Below are positions 9,274 through 18,144 of a stretch of 40,470 bases of DNA, piece by piece (position 1 is the first letter of the stretch; each line of letters begins with the position of its first letter). This DNA comes from Gammaproteobacteria bacterium (lineage in GTDB: Bacteria; Pseudomonadota; Gammaproteobacteria; Pseudomonadales; Ketobacteraceae). The position numbers and the translations under genes are program-made. Location of the stretch: the NCBI GenBank assembly GCA_013178375.1, contig JABLXQ010000053.1:1-40470 (forward strand), in the 5' to 3' direction. Under the pieces are notes generated by a model. The model searched no databases. It was not told the DNA's origin and saw nothing but the letters and a program-made list of their open reading frames with translations.

Positions 9274-12200
9274 ATGACTTCCACCCACAACATCACGCTG
9301 CTGCTGCAACCGCACTTTGAACAGGGGCTGGAGTTGTGGCTGGAAGGCGGCATGCTGCGCTTCAAGGCGCCCAAGGAAGTGCTTACACCTGCGCTGATGG
9401 GGCTGCTGAAACAAAACAAGGAAGCGATTCTCTCCTGGCTGCAATCAGAGCAAAGCAAAAAAGCCGAACCGAAAATCGTCGATGAATATCCGCTGGCGTT
9501 CACTCAGGGTGCTATCTGGATGCTGTACCGGTTCGCGCCGAACAGCCCGGCCTACAACACCACCTTTGCCTGTGTGCTCAACGGTGCGGTGAATGAAACT
9601 GCTGTGCGCCAGGCTTTCCATGCGTTGCTGATTCGCCACCCCGTTCTGCGCAGTACTTTCGCCGACACCGACAACGGTCCGCGCCAGCGGGTGTGGGATC
9701 ACATCGAGATGCCGCTGCAGTTTATCGACGGCAGCCAGTGGAATGAACAGCAGCTGGATGAACAGCTGAACCAGGAAGCCGACGCAGCCTTCGACCTGCA
9801 GAAAGAACCCTGTCTGCGGGTGAAAATCGTGCGCAACAGCGTGCGCGGCGACATTCTGATTGCCACCATCCAGCATGTGGGCGCTGACCTGTGGGCGCTG
9901 CTGATCGTCGCCAAGGACATCAAGGATTATTACCAGCGCGCCGCGCGCGGTGAGGTGCTGTCGCTGGAACCGCTGGCCGCGACCTATCGCCACCATGTCG
10001 AGTGGCAACAGCAGTTCATGGACAGCGAGCGCGGCAAAAAGGAACGCCGTTTCTGGCAGCGTGCGTTGCGCGGTGCGCCGATGACGGTGAGCCTACCGAC
10101 GGATTTTCCCCGGCCGCCGGTGCTGCTGCTGCAAAGCAAAATCATCAAACAGGAAGTGGAGTCGGAGCGTTACCGCGCCATCCGCGCGTTCTGCAAAAGC
10201 CACAGCATCACACCTTTCGTTTTTGTGCAGGCTGCGCTGCAACTGCTGGTGAGCCAGCGCACCGGCGCGCAGGATTTTCTGATCGGCACACCCACCATGG
10301 GTCGCTCCCGCAAGGGCATGGACCAGGTGGTGGGTGATTTCGCCAATCCGGTCGTGCTGCGAGCACAGGTGCAGCCGCACGCGACGCTCACCAGCCTGTT
10401 CCAGCAGGTGAAGCGTACGCTGCTATCGGCGATGGAGCACCAGGAATATCCGTTTCCGTCCGTGGTGCAGGATTGCAATCCGCCCCGTGACAGCAGTCGC
10501 ACGCCGCTGTTCCAGCTGATGTTCGTATGGCACCAGGGCAACGCCGAAATGGCGCAGGACGACTGGATCAAGTCGGTGCTGCCCATGTCCGGCCCGCGCG
10601 GCGCGCCTTATGATGTGATGCTCGCGGTAAGCGATCTGGGTGACCGTTTTGAATTGAACTGGACCTACCAGACCAGCCTGTACCGTCCCGAAACCGTGGC
10701 TCGGATGGGCCAGCAGGTGCAGCGGTTCATGCAGCAGTTTCTGCAGGCGGATGGCAACTCGTCAGTGGCAGATCTGGTGGCGGCAATCGCAGAAGATGCG
10801 AAGCAAGGCGGAGCGGATCGCATCCTGCCACAACCGCAGCGTAATCTGGCAATGGAGTCCGCACTGCTGGAACAGATCCCGGCCCTGGCCGGGCAGGAAT
10901 TTTGCGTAATTCAACAAAGCCTGCACGGCGAGGCAACCCAAACACCAATCGAGTTGCAGCGCATGTTTATTGGTTGCGGGGATGAGCGTCGCCGCTTCGA
11001 CTGGCAGCTGGAATTGCAGCAACAGATCCAGCCAGGACAGCTGGACGATATTGTGCTGTATCCGCAGCTGCCACGCACCAGCGCTGGCAACATCGACATC
11101 GCACAACTGGCCCAGCGCCCGCTGGTGGATCATCCCGCCGTGCAGGTACGCCTGCGTGATGCAGGTTACGCCACTGACGATCTGCTGGTACTGCGCAACC
11201 TGGTCCATCGCCCAACCTGGGAATCCGAAGAACTGGCGTCCGCGAAAAAATCGTCGACGCAGCGAGCTGCATTGCGTGCACTCGATATCAGCCAGCGCCC
11301 CGATGCCTGGGCGACCGGCGCGCCGCTACCGCCAACGGCCGTCACCTCTTCCCACCTGTTCGAAGCGCTGCAGAAAACGGCCCAGCGTTATCCGGACCGC
11401 GGCCTCACGTTGCTCGACAACGATCTGCGCGAATCCCGTTACAGCTACGCACAACTGGTGGATGACGCGCATGTCGCCGCCGCCGGATTCCAGCGTGCCG
11501 GCGTTGCGCCCGGCGCCATCGTGCTGCTGCAGATGCGCTTCGACCGCCGCTTTTTTGCGGTGTGGTGGGGCGCGGTACTGGCCGGCATCCGCCCGCTCAA
11601 TGTGGCAACGCCCGAGCAGTACAACAACCGCAACGGTGTGGCGCAAAAACTTTACAACGTGGCGCACAACTTTGCCGAGCTCACCGTGGCGGCAGACCGC
11701 GAGCGCGTGGATGCAACCCGTTTCTGGCTGGGTGAATCCAAACAGGTCATCGATGCCGACGCGCTGCTGGAACACAGCGAGCGCTATGAACTGCATGCTC
11801 TCAGCCGCGATCCGGTGGCGTTCCTGCAGCTCACCTCCGGCAGCACCGGCACACCAAAGGCCATCCAGATCACCCATCATGGCATTCTGCATCACATCGC
11901 CGCGTCCGCTGTCCACAATGATTACAGTAGCGACGACATCAGTCTGAACTGGCTTCCGTTCGATCACGTGGTGCCGATCCTCACCACGCACGTGAAGGAC
12001 TGCGTGCTGGGAATTCAGCAGGTGCAGCTCACCACCAGCAGCGTGCTCAACGATCCGTTGCTGTGGCTGAAAGCAATGGCGGATTACCGCGTCTCCTACA
12101 GTTGGGCACCGAATTTTGCGTTTCAGCGCGTGGTGGACGCACTGCAGCAGGCAACACAATTGCCGGAACTGGATCTGTCTTGCGTCAAAATCCTGATGAA

Positions 12201-14451
12201 CGCTGGCGAACAGGTGCTGGCGCCGGTGGTAAAAGCCTTTCATGCTGGCTGCGCAACCTTCGGACTGAAACAGAATGCGGTGCAGCCGGCCTTCGGCATG
12301 GCGGAAGCCTGCACCTGCATGACCTACAACAACGAATCCGATCATCTGCTGTCGGTGCATTTCAATAACACGCTCGATCCCACCGTGTGTGACATCGCGC
12401 CAGCGGAGCAGGCCACCCATGGTTTTGTCGATCTGGGTTCTGTCGTGCCCGGTGTTGAAATCCGCATCACCAATGATCGCAATGAGCTGGTGAAGGAAGG
12501 CGTCATCGGCCGACTGCAGATCCGCGGTCCCGTGGTGACGCCGGGTTATCTCAACAATCCTGACGCCAATGCTGAAGCCTTTGTCGGCGACGGCTGGTTC
12601 AATTCCGGCGATCTGGGTTTCATGTGGAACCGCCGTCTGGTGCTGACCGGCCGCGAAAAAGAAATGATCGTGGTGCGCGGCGCCAACTATTACTGCTTCG
12701 AGATGGAGCAGGTAGTCGCGAACATTGCCGGCGTGGTGCCCACCTTCGTTGCTGCCACCGGCGTTGCCTTGCAGGACGGTTCCAACAGCGACGCGCTGGT
12801 GCTGTTCTATGTCAGCGACGACAGCGTCGATGCTACACAACTGGAACGCCAGATCGTCGCCCGCGTGGCGGAAGCCTTTGGTGTGACGGCGGAATATGTA
12901 ATCGCGGTGGACAAGGACAATTTCTACAAAACCACCAGTGGCAAAATCCAGCGCGGCCAGTTCAAGAAAAATTTCGAGAAGGATTTTTACGCGAAAGAAG
13001 TGGAATCCTGGAATCAGCGTCACCGCGAACCGGTGGACAGCGTGCAGACCCTGTTTGCGCTGGGCTGGCGCGCTGACGAGGTTCAGCTTTTGCCGCAGCA
13101 GATAGATATGAAGGTTGATCTGGTGCAGGCCGGGGCAGCGGATTTGCCGCAGCAGCTGGCAGCGCTTGCCACGCAAACGCAACGGCATCTGCTGATTCTG
13201 CTGGGTACGCTGGAGGTGGGCGGACAAGTTATCCTGGCAGGCGATCAGCTCAACGCCCAACTATGGCAGCTCGCTCAGGCCGCCCGTTCCCTGGTGCCGC
13301 TATTGCAGATTGTCGATGCTGCCACTGCACAACGCATCACGATTGCTGTTGCAGGGTCATCCAGCGAAGACACTCTCCTGTTCAAGCCCCTGCTGGAAAC
13401 GCTGCGCCAGGAAACCGGACTCAACCTGCTGACCGGCTGCGTGATTGCGCGCGAGCTGGCATTATCCAGTGAACTGTTGCCCAGTGGAGCGCTGCTGCAC
13501 CCCGGCATTCGTCACGCATTGACAGCACCCGCCGCGCTTCCCCGCTGGATCGATTCAAAATCGACACAACAGCCGTCGCAACAGCAGCCACAACAACCGG
13601 TCCTGCAAGCAGTAGACGCCAACCTCGCCCAGGCAGACAACCTCCCGCGCAGCGGCACCTGGCTCATCACCGGCGGCCTTGGCGCGCTGGCAGAACCGCT
13701 GTGCGAGTGGCTCGTCACCCGCCTGAACGCGAAACTGATTCTCACCGGCCGCTCCACGCTGGAAAGCAATCGTCGCGCCCAGTCCCGTTTCAACCAGCTC
13801 AGCGCCCGCTTCGGCGCGGAAAAAATTCGCTACCTGCCAATGGGCGATACGCAACCGTCCGCGTGGCACGAAAAAATTTCCGCACAACTGGCGCCGCTGA
13901 AATCCACCCGGCTCGATGGCATCTTCCATCTTGCCGGCCATCTGGCGATGCAATCACTCGCCGATATCAGCGCGGAACATTGGCACGCCGTCACCGACAG
14001 CAAAATCCAGGATGCATTCGCGCTCGCCCAGTATCTGCAGCAGCACTGGCCGCAGGCGGCGTTCGTACAGTACGGTTCCCTCAACAGTCATTTCGGTGGC
14101 CAGTCGGCCGCCGCCTACAGTCTGGCGAATGCGGCGCAGGTGTGGCTCACCCGCCATCTGAATCAGCACACCACCATCCGCAGCTGGTGTCTGAACTGGA
14201 GCGTGTGGCAGGGCACCGGCATGGCCCAGCAGTTCAGCGCGGCGGAACTGCGCATGGCGCGCAACAAGGGCCTGATTGCACTCGATGTGCAACGGGATTC
14301 CGTCTGGCTGGAAAAAACATTGCAGCTGCCACCCGCCAGTTACTACATCGGCGTCGATGCCAAAGCCGAGGCGATGGAAACCCAGCTGGACTGGTTCGCC
14401 CGCACGGCTGAACATCTGCACGTTCACCTGCAACCGCCGGCCGGCGCATAG
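9274..14451 (+). CDS. NRPS-like megasynthase TubC_N-C-(pseudo Asub)-AMP ligase-KR, ended by an in-frame amber codon
   Basis: About 1725 residues from ATG 9274 (an in-frame TTG at 9256 is less likely). Residues 1-50 match a TubC_N docking domain (LLLQPHFEQGLELWLEGG...LTPALMGLLKQNKEAILSWL). A condensation domain spans about 65-480; its HHxxxDG motif reads QHVGADL near 199, keeping the second His and the Asp. Residues about 525-615 resemble the C-terminal subdomain of an A domain, with A10-like LPRTSAGNID in which the Lys is Asn. An intact AMP-binding domain follows (about 675-1245): TSGSTGTPK near 853, GMAEACT, GREKEMIVVRG and a second A10, TTSGKIQRG, with Lys present. A KR with its structural half occupies about 1270-1620 (TGGLGAL; GS and AYSLAN supply Ser/Tyr). 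Ligase followed by KR recalls alpha-keto-acid modules of cereulide and valinomycin synthetases, or acyl-ligase starters such as PksJ/BaeJ; the substrate cannot be assigned by eye. The carrier and thioesterase it needs lie past the TAG in the same frame. Confidence 0.9.
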   Translation: MTSTHNITLLLQPHFEQGLELWLEGGMLRFKAPKEVLTPALMGLLKQNKEAILSWLQSEQSKKAEPKIVDEYPLAFTQGAIWMLYRFAPNSPAYNTTFACVLNGAVNETAVRQAFHALLIRHPVLRSTFADTDNGPRQRVWDHIEMPLQFIDGSQWNEQQLDEQLNQEADAAFDLQKEPCLRVKIVRNSVRGDILIATIQHVGADLWALLIVAKDIKDYYQRAARGEVLSLEPLAATYRHHVEWQQQFMDSERGKKERRFWQRALRGAPMTVSLPTDFPRPPVLLLQSKIIKQEVESERYRAIRAFCKSHSITPFVFVQAALQLLVSQRTGAQDFLIGTPTMGRSRKGMDQVVGDFANPVVLRAQVQPHATLTSLFQQVKRTLLSAMEHQEYPFPSVVQDCNPPRDSSRTPLFQLMFVWHQGNAEMAQDDWIKSVLPMSGPRGAPYDVMLAVSDLGDRFELNWTYQTSLYRPETVARMGQQVQRFMQQFLQADGNSSVADLVAAIAEDAKQGGADRILPQPQRNLAMESALLEQIPALAGQEFCVIQQSLHGEATQTPIELQRMFIGCGDERRRFDWQLELQQQIQPGQLDDIVLYPQLPRTSAGNIDIAQLAQRPLVDHPAVQVRLRDAGYATDDLLVLRNLVHRPTWESEELASAKKSSTQRAALRALDISQRPDAWATGAPLPPTAVTSSHLFEALQKTAQRYPDRGLTLLDNDLRESRYSYAQLVDDAHVAAAGFQRAGVAPGAIVLLQMRFDRRFFAVWWGAVLAGIRPLNVATPEQYNNRNGVAQKLYNVAHNFAELTVAADRERVDATRFWLGESKQVIDADALLEHSERYELHALSRDPVAFLQLTSGSTGTPKAIQITHHGILHHIAASAVHNDYSSDDISLNWLPFDHVVPILTTHVKDCVLGIQQVQLTTSSVLNDPLLWLKAMADYRVSYSWAPNFAFQRVVDALQQATQLPELDLSCVKILMNAGEQVLAPVVKAFHAGCATFGLKQNAVQPAFGMAEACTCMTYNNESDHLLSVHFNNTLDPTVCDIAPAEQATHGFVDLGSVVPGVEIRITNDRNELVKEGVIGRLQIRGPVVTPGYLNNPDANAEAFVGDGWFNSGDLGFMWNRRLVLTGREKEMIVVRGANYYCFEMEQVVANIAGVVPTFVAATGVALQDGSNSDALVLFYVSDDSVDATQLERQIVARVAEAFGVTAEYVIAVDKDNFYKTTSGKIQRGQFKKNFEKDFYAKEVESWNQRHREPVDSVQTLFALGWRADEVQLLPQQIDMKVDLVQAGAADLPQQLAALATQTQRHLLILLGTLEVGGQVILAGDQLNAQLWQLAQAARSLVPLLQIVDAATAQRITIAVAGSSSEDTLLFKPLLETLRQETGLNLLTGCVIARELALSSELLPSGALLHPGIRHALTAPAALPRWIDSKSTQQPSQQQPQQPVLQAVDANLAQADNLPRSGTWLITGGLGALAEPLCEWLVTRLNAKLILTGRSTLESNRRAQSRFNQLSARFGAEKIRYLPMGDTQPSAWHEKISAQLAPLKSTRLDGIFHLAGHLAMQSLADISAEHWHAVTDSKIQDAFALAQYLQQHWPQAAFVQYGSLNSHFGGQSAAAYSLANAAQVWLTRHLNQHTTIRSWCLNWSVWQGTGMAQQFSAAELRMARNKGLIALDVQRDSVWLEKTLQLPPASYYIGVDAKAEAMETQLDWFARTAEHLHVHLQPPAGA
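14449..14451 (+). other. In-frame amber stop between KR and PCP-TE
   Basis: TAG interrupts a frame that is otherwise open from 9256 to 15690. The next codons are CAG CCG GAT and the following sequence keeps coding character into a PCP-TE. One base change (TAG to CAG, for example) would restore a single protein of about 2138 residues. TAG also ends the KS-AT-KR-ACP gene and the alpha/beta hydrolase at 27709, so amber is an ordinary stop here. Options are a true split with re-initiation at GTG 14506, low-level readthrough, a nonsense mutation, or a sequencing error. Confidence 0.85.
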
Positions 14452-14505
14452 CAGCCGGATTCGCAAAAAGCGCGCGACATCGCCACCAGCGCCATCCGGG
14501 AAATC

Positions 14506-15690
14506 GTGCCCCGCGTGGGCGATCCCGTTATCGAACAACGCCTTTGGTCAGCACGCTGGCAACTGGACGCGCAGCAACGGCCGGAGCCAACCCAGTTCCG
14601 TGCCGCCATGGACAACGCTGCCAGCCACAGCGTGCCACCTGCCAACGACACCGAGCAGGCGCTGTGCGAAATCTGGAGCCGGGTGCTGGCGCGTCCCATC
14701 ACCGATGTCACCCGTTCCTTTTTCGAATATGGCGGCCACTCCATCAACGCCACCCAGCTGGTGTCTGCGATCAACCTGCGTTTTTCCACCGCGCTCACGG
14801 TGGCCCATCTGTTCCAGTACGCCAGCGTGCGCGAACTGGCGAACTCGATCCTGGAACAGGCGCAATCCGGTTTCCTCTCGCTGGCGCTGCAGGACTGTAT
14901 CCAGCGCGGCAACGACTTCCGTCTCGACTGCGTGAACCCGGATTCAACCTCGCCGCTGAACGTGATCTTCCTGCCCACGTCCGCCGGCATCGCCAGCGCG
15001 TATTTGCAACTGATGGCGCAGCTGAAGCATGCCCGCCTGCACGCCCTGTCCGCGCCGCTGACGGCAGCAGGGGAACGGCCCATCGAGGAATCCGCCGCCA
15101 CCTTCATTCGCCTGATAGACCAAGCAGGCATCGACCTTCAATCCATTATCCTGGTGGGCTGGTCGATGGGCGGTGTGCAAGGCTATGAAATGCTGAAACA
15201 ATTGGCGGCTGAGAAGCGTCCGTTGCCCAAACTGGTGATGCTGGACAGCGGCTTCGGCGTGGGCCTGCACCCGATCACGTTCGATGCCGATTTCCAGGTA
15301 CTGATGTTTGCGGTGGAATTGGGCCTTTCGATTCAGGATTTTGCCGAATTCAACCAGCAACCTGACCTGCTCACAAAACTGAAATGGCTGAAACAATATC
15401 TCGCTACTTTGCACATTGAAGTTACAGAGGAATTGTTGCTAGAGTGGAGTGTCGCCTATCGCAAGCGTTTAAAAAGCCTGGAAACCTATGGAAAGGGAGA
15501 CGAGCTTGAAAACGCCGACATCACCCTCATCAAGGCCGCGTTACATTCCCACGGGCGCGACGATCTGGGTTGGGGCGACACCAATAAAAACATTAAATGG
15601 CAAACCGTTCAGGCGGACCACCAGTCCGTCGTCAGGCATCCGGAAGTTGCCGAATGGTTGCGTCAGTTCTGCCAGCGGCAAGCAAGCTAA
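14506..15690 (+). CDS. Carrier protein-thioesterase (PCP-TE), 3' part of the split NRPS-like gene
   Basis: This frame continues that of the preceding megasynthase. A carrier domain occupies about 50-125, with the phosphopantetheine Ser in EYGGHSINATQ near 79. A type I thioesterase follows: GWSMGGVQGYE (nucleophile Ser near 220), candidate Asp in VMLDSGFG and candidate His in QADHQSVVRHPEVAEWL near the end. It should hold the final unit and release the chain by hydrolysis or macrolactonisation. If made separately, translation must start without an ATG: GTG 14506 has only GGGA nearby, and the first in-frame ATG (about 14608) falls just before the carrier core. Both routes leave PCP-TE intact, so function in trans is possible. 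The stop is 33 bases before the lipase-like gene. Confidence 0.85.
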   Translation: MPRVGDPVIEQRLWSARWQLDAQQRPEPTQFRAAMDNAASHSVPPANDTEQALCEIWSRVLARPITDVTRSFFEYGGHSINATQLVSAINLRFSTALTVAHLFQYASVRELANSILEQAQSGFLSLALQDCIQRGNDFRLDCVNPDSTSPLNVIFLPTSAGIASAYLQLMAQLKHARLHALSAPLTAAGERPIEESAATFIRLIDQAGIDLQSIILVGWSMGGVQGYEMLKQLAAEKRPLPKLVMLDSGFGVGLHPITFDADFQVLMFAVELGLSIQDFAEFNQQPDLLTKLKWLKQYLATLHIEVTEELLLEWSVAYRKRLKSLETYGKGDELENADITLIKAALHSHGRDDLGWGDTNKNIKWQTVQADHQSVVRHPEVAEWLRQFCQRQAS

Positions 15691-15723
15691 CAGCCGCGCA
15701 GATAGTTCAGAGAGAGATGACCA

Positions 15724-18126
15724 ATGGGAAATACTATGTCACGCATCGGATGGTCTGGCTGGGGCAAGGGATTGTGCCGGTTGATGGTGGGTTCGGCACT
15801 GTTGACGGGAACCGTGGCAGCTTCGGCGGCGGGCTTCTCGGCGGCGAGCACCTGCAACCCGGTGGCGGTGGAAGCCTGTGGCCTGCCATTCCCCAGTGAT
15901 CTGTTCCGCAATCTGACCGGTACCTACAACTACAGCGATTCCATCCTGGATCGCAATGTCAACGGCGCCACGCACCAGATCTTCCCGGTAAAAAACCAGT
16001 TCCCAGCCTCGTTCCAGCCCAGCAAGATCTTCAATAACAGCAACGGTTTTTCCGCGCTGGGTCCGGTGCTGTTCGAACTGAATGCGTGGCCAACGCACGA
16101 GATTCCCGCCGATGGCGCCGGTCATGTGGTCGTGTTCGACATGGAAACCGACGAACAGATTCCCATGGTGGTGTCCCTCAGTCATGTGGCCAATCCGCAG
16201 CGCGATTTCCGTGAGAAGCGCCCGGTGATCATTGCCTGGCCCCGGTCCCGCTTTGAATTTGGCAGGAAATACGCGGCGGTGCTGCTGAAAACCCCGTTTG
16301 ATGCGGCTGTAGGCAATACCAGCACGTTCGTCCCCAGCGAAGGCATGGCCAAGGTGCTCAACAACAGGGGGGGCTATTTCGTCCAGCCCGCCTACAAGGG
16401 TGCCCTGGATGTGGTGGACCGCAATGGCATTGCCCGCAGCGACATCCTGTCCCTGACCTGGTTTACCGTGCGCACCGAGGCCGACGTCACCACGCCCATG
16501 AAGACCATGGTGCAGACCGCCCTGAACTACCCCAGCATCGTCACCAAGCTGGAAAAGCGCGACAGCCTGGGCGACCCCGAGCATGGCCGGGTTACCCTCA
16601 AAGGCGAAATGTCCCTGGTGAATTTCCGTGCCACCGATGGTGGCGTTTATCCGCCGTACCAGCCGATTCTGGACCCGGCTCTTGGCCGGACCGAGTTCGT
16701 CCTCACCCTGCCCAAATGGAATCAGAATTCCGCCATCCCCATCTCTGTCTGGGGCCATGGACTGGGGAATTTCAAGGAACTCACCAAGACCGGCTACGTC
16801 ATGGGCGATCGCCTCGGCATGGCTACCGTCGCCATCGATCATCCCAATCACGGTACCCGCATCAAGCCGATCGGCAACAAGGAACCCTCCATCGTGGTGG
16901 CGGTGCAGTCGCCCATGACCATCATGCACCTGCTGGGCATGTTCGTGCAGGCCACGGTGGACCACAGTGTCGTCATCAACCACGCGCATCAGGCCTTGCC
17001 CCAGGCTGTATCCCAGTGGCGCAATAGCGAGTACCCGGATCTGCCCCAGCTGGATGGTTCCCGCGTAATGTTCGATGGCATGTCCCTCGGCGCCATGGTG
17101 GGTACTGCCATCGGTGCGGTGGCGCCTGATCTGTCCGGTGCCTATCTGGTGAACGGTGCCGGCAGCCTGATGCACATCTTCTCGGAATCCACGTTCTGGG
17201 ATGACATGACCAGCCACGTGATTCCGCAGTTTTCCAATGGCGCGGAACTCACCTTTATCCTGGGCATGATGCAGCACTATGTCGACATCGCCGACGGCAA
17301 TAACTTCGCCCATTTATATCGCAATCCGCCCGCAGGCCAGGACGTGCGTCCCCTGGGCATGCACTATTCCCTGGGGGACGGCAGCATGCCCAATGCCGCC
17401 ACCCGCGCCAGCGCCGAAATTGCGGACCTGCCACTGCTGAAGGAAGTCATCGAGCCGGAACCGAACCTGCGTGAAGGCACCGCAGGTCGTGACGGATTCG
17501 AAGATGGTTATGGTCTGGTGCAAAGCGGATACGGACTGGAACTGGCGGATCAGGTCAAGGATCAGATCAAGGCGTTTGATCCTACCCTCGGAGCAGGGCT
17601 GGACACTGCCGGCATGCTGAAGAAGCTCACCGGCATCGACCTGGGCAACAGCGTGCTGGGCGATCTGAGCGGGGACATTCTGTCCACGTTCAACCTGGGC
17701 AGCGTTTCCAGCTTCGAGGACTTTGTGGATCTGGCATACGAAGGCAGCGTCGAGGATTTCCTGACCCACTTCAACCGTGGCACCGTGCAGGCTGTCCAGC
17801 ACTCCATCGACTGGCGCTGCAGCGTGTTGCAGTTGCCCACCGATCGTTGCGACATGGCCAAGGCCAAAGCCGTTGAGGACAGCAAAAAGTACGCAGAAGG
17901 CAATACCGGCAACATACCGGGCATCGGCGGTGGCGATGGCAGAAGCCCCATCGACGATATCGATGACATCATCAATGAAAATATCGACAAGGTGCAGGTG
18001 ACCGAAGGCAGCGCCGGTTCGTTTGAATGGATCATGCTGGTGCTGGTCATGCTCCTGCTGGCACAGCGCAGGCATGTCCGTGCTGCCGCCTTCCGGCCCT
18101 TGGGCCGGACGCGGCATCCGGACTGA
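15724..18126 (+). CDS. Secreted VolA/Pla-1-like lipase or esterase
   Basis: An 800-residue protein with an N-terminal signal peptide (hydrophobic stretch ending TVAASAAG). The N-terminal part (CGLPFPSDLF) resembles the bacterial virulence-factor lipase N-domain, and an alpha/beta hydrolase core follows. ISVWGHGLG is a likely oxyanion segment, and FDGMSLGAM holds the GxSxG-type nucleophile near Ser454. The C-terminus has GSAGS, a hydrophobic helix (FEWIMLVLVMLLL) and a basic tail (QRRHVR), like a GlyGly-CTERM/rhombosortase-type sorting signal or a simple membrane anchor. ATG 15724 follows AGAGAGA at good spacing; ATG 15736 is the alternative. It directly follows the thioesterase gene and is probably cotranscribed, so it may modify or release the assembly-line product. 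It could instead be a general extracellular lipase. Substrate unknown. Confidence 0.75.
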   Translation: MGNTMSRIGWSGWGKGLCRLMVGSALLTGTVAASAAGFSAASTCNPVAVEACGLPFPSDLFRNLTGTYNYSDSILDRNVNGATHQIFPVKNQFPASFQPSKIFNNSNGFSALGPVLFELNAWPTHEIPADGAGHVVVFDMETDEQIPMVVSLSHVANPQRDFREKRPVIIAWPRSRFEFGRKYAAVLLKTPFDAAVGNTSTFVPSEGMAKVLNNRGGYFVQPAYKGALDVVDRNGIARSDILSLTWFTVRTEADVTTPMKTMVQTALNYPSIVTKLEKRDSLGDPEHGRVTLKGEMSLVNFRATDGGVYPPYQPILDPALGRTEFVLTLPKWNQNSAIPISVWGHGLGNFKELTKTGYVMGDRLGMATVAIDHPNHGTRIKPIGNKEPSIVVAVQSPMTIMHLLGMFVQATVDHSVVINHAHQALPQAVSQWRNSEYPDLPQLDGSRVMFDGMSLGAMVGTAIGAVAPDLSGAYLVNGAGSLMHIFSESTFWDDMTSHVIPQFSNGAELTFILGMMQHYVDIADGNNFAHLYRNPPAGQDVRPLGMHYSLGDGSMPNAATRASAEIADLPLLKEVIEPEPNLREGTAGRDGFEDGYGLVQSGYGLELADQVKDQIKAFDPTLGAGLDTAGMLKKLTGIDLGNSVLGDLSGDILSTFNLGSVSSFEDFVDLAYEGSVEDFLTHFNRGTVQAVQHSIDWRCSVLQLPTDRCDMAKAKAVEDSKKYAEGNTGNIPGIGGGDGRSPIDDIDDIINENIDKVQVTEGSAGSFEWIMLVLVMLLLAQRRHVRAAAFRPLGRTRHPD

Positions 18127-18144
18127 TCCGGTCAGGCTTCCGGC

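Noticed and set aside
11326-13260. A 644-residue open frame on the minus strand inside the NRPS-like gene
   Set aside because: It mirrors a strongly supported coding frame, is His/Gln-rich with no recognisable domain, and is expected from GC-rich codon usage. The same applies to the long minus frames at 7919-9202 and 15739-17313.
14452-14505. Frameshift as the cause of the NRPS-like gene split
   Set aside because: Both halves are in the same frame; only the TAG separates them.
15724-18126. Polyhydroxyalkanoate depolymerase identity for the secreted hydrolase
   Set aside because: No lipase-box order or substrate-binding domain of that family; the N-terminal FPSDLF block and length fit VolA/Pla-1-like lipases better.
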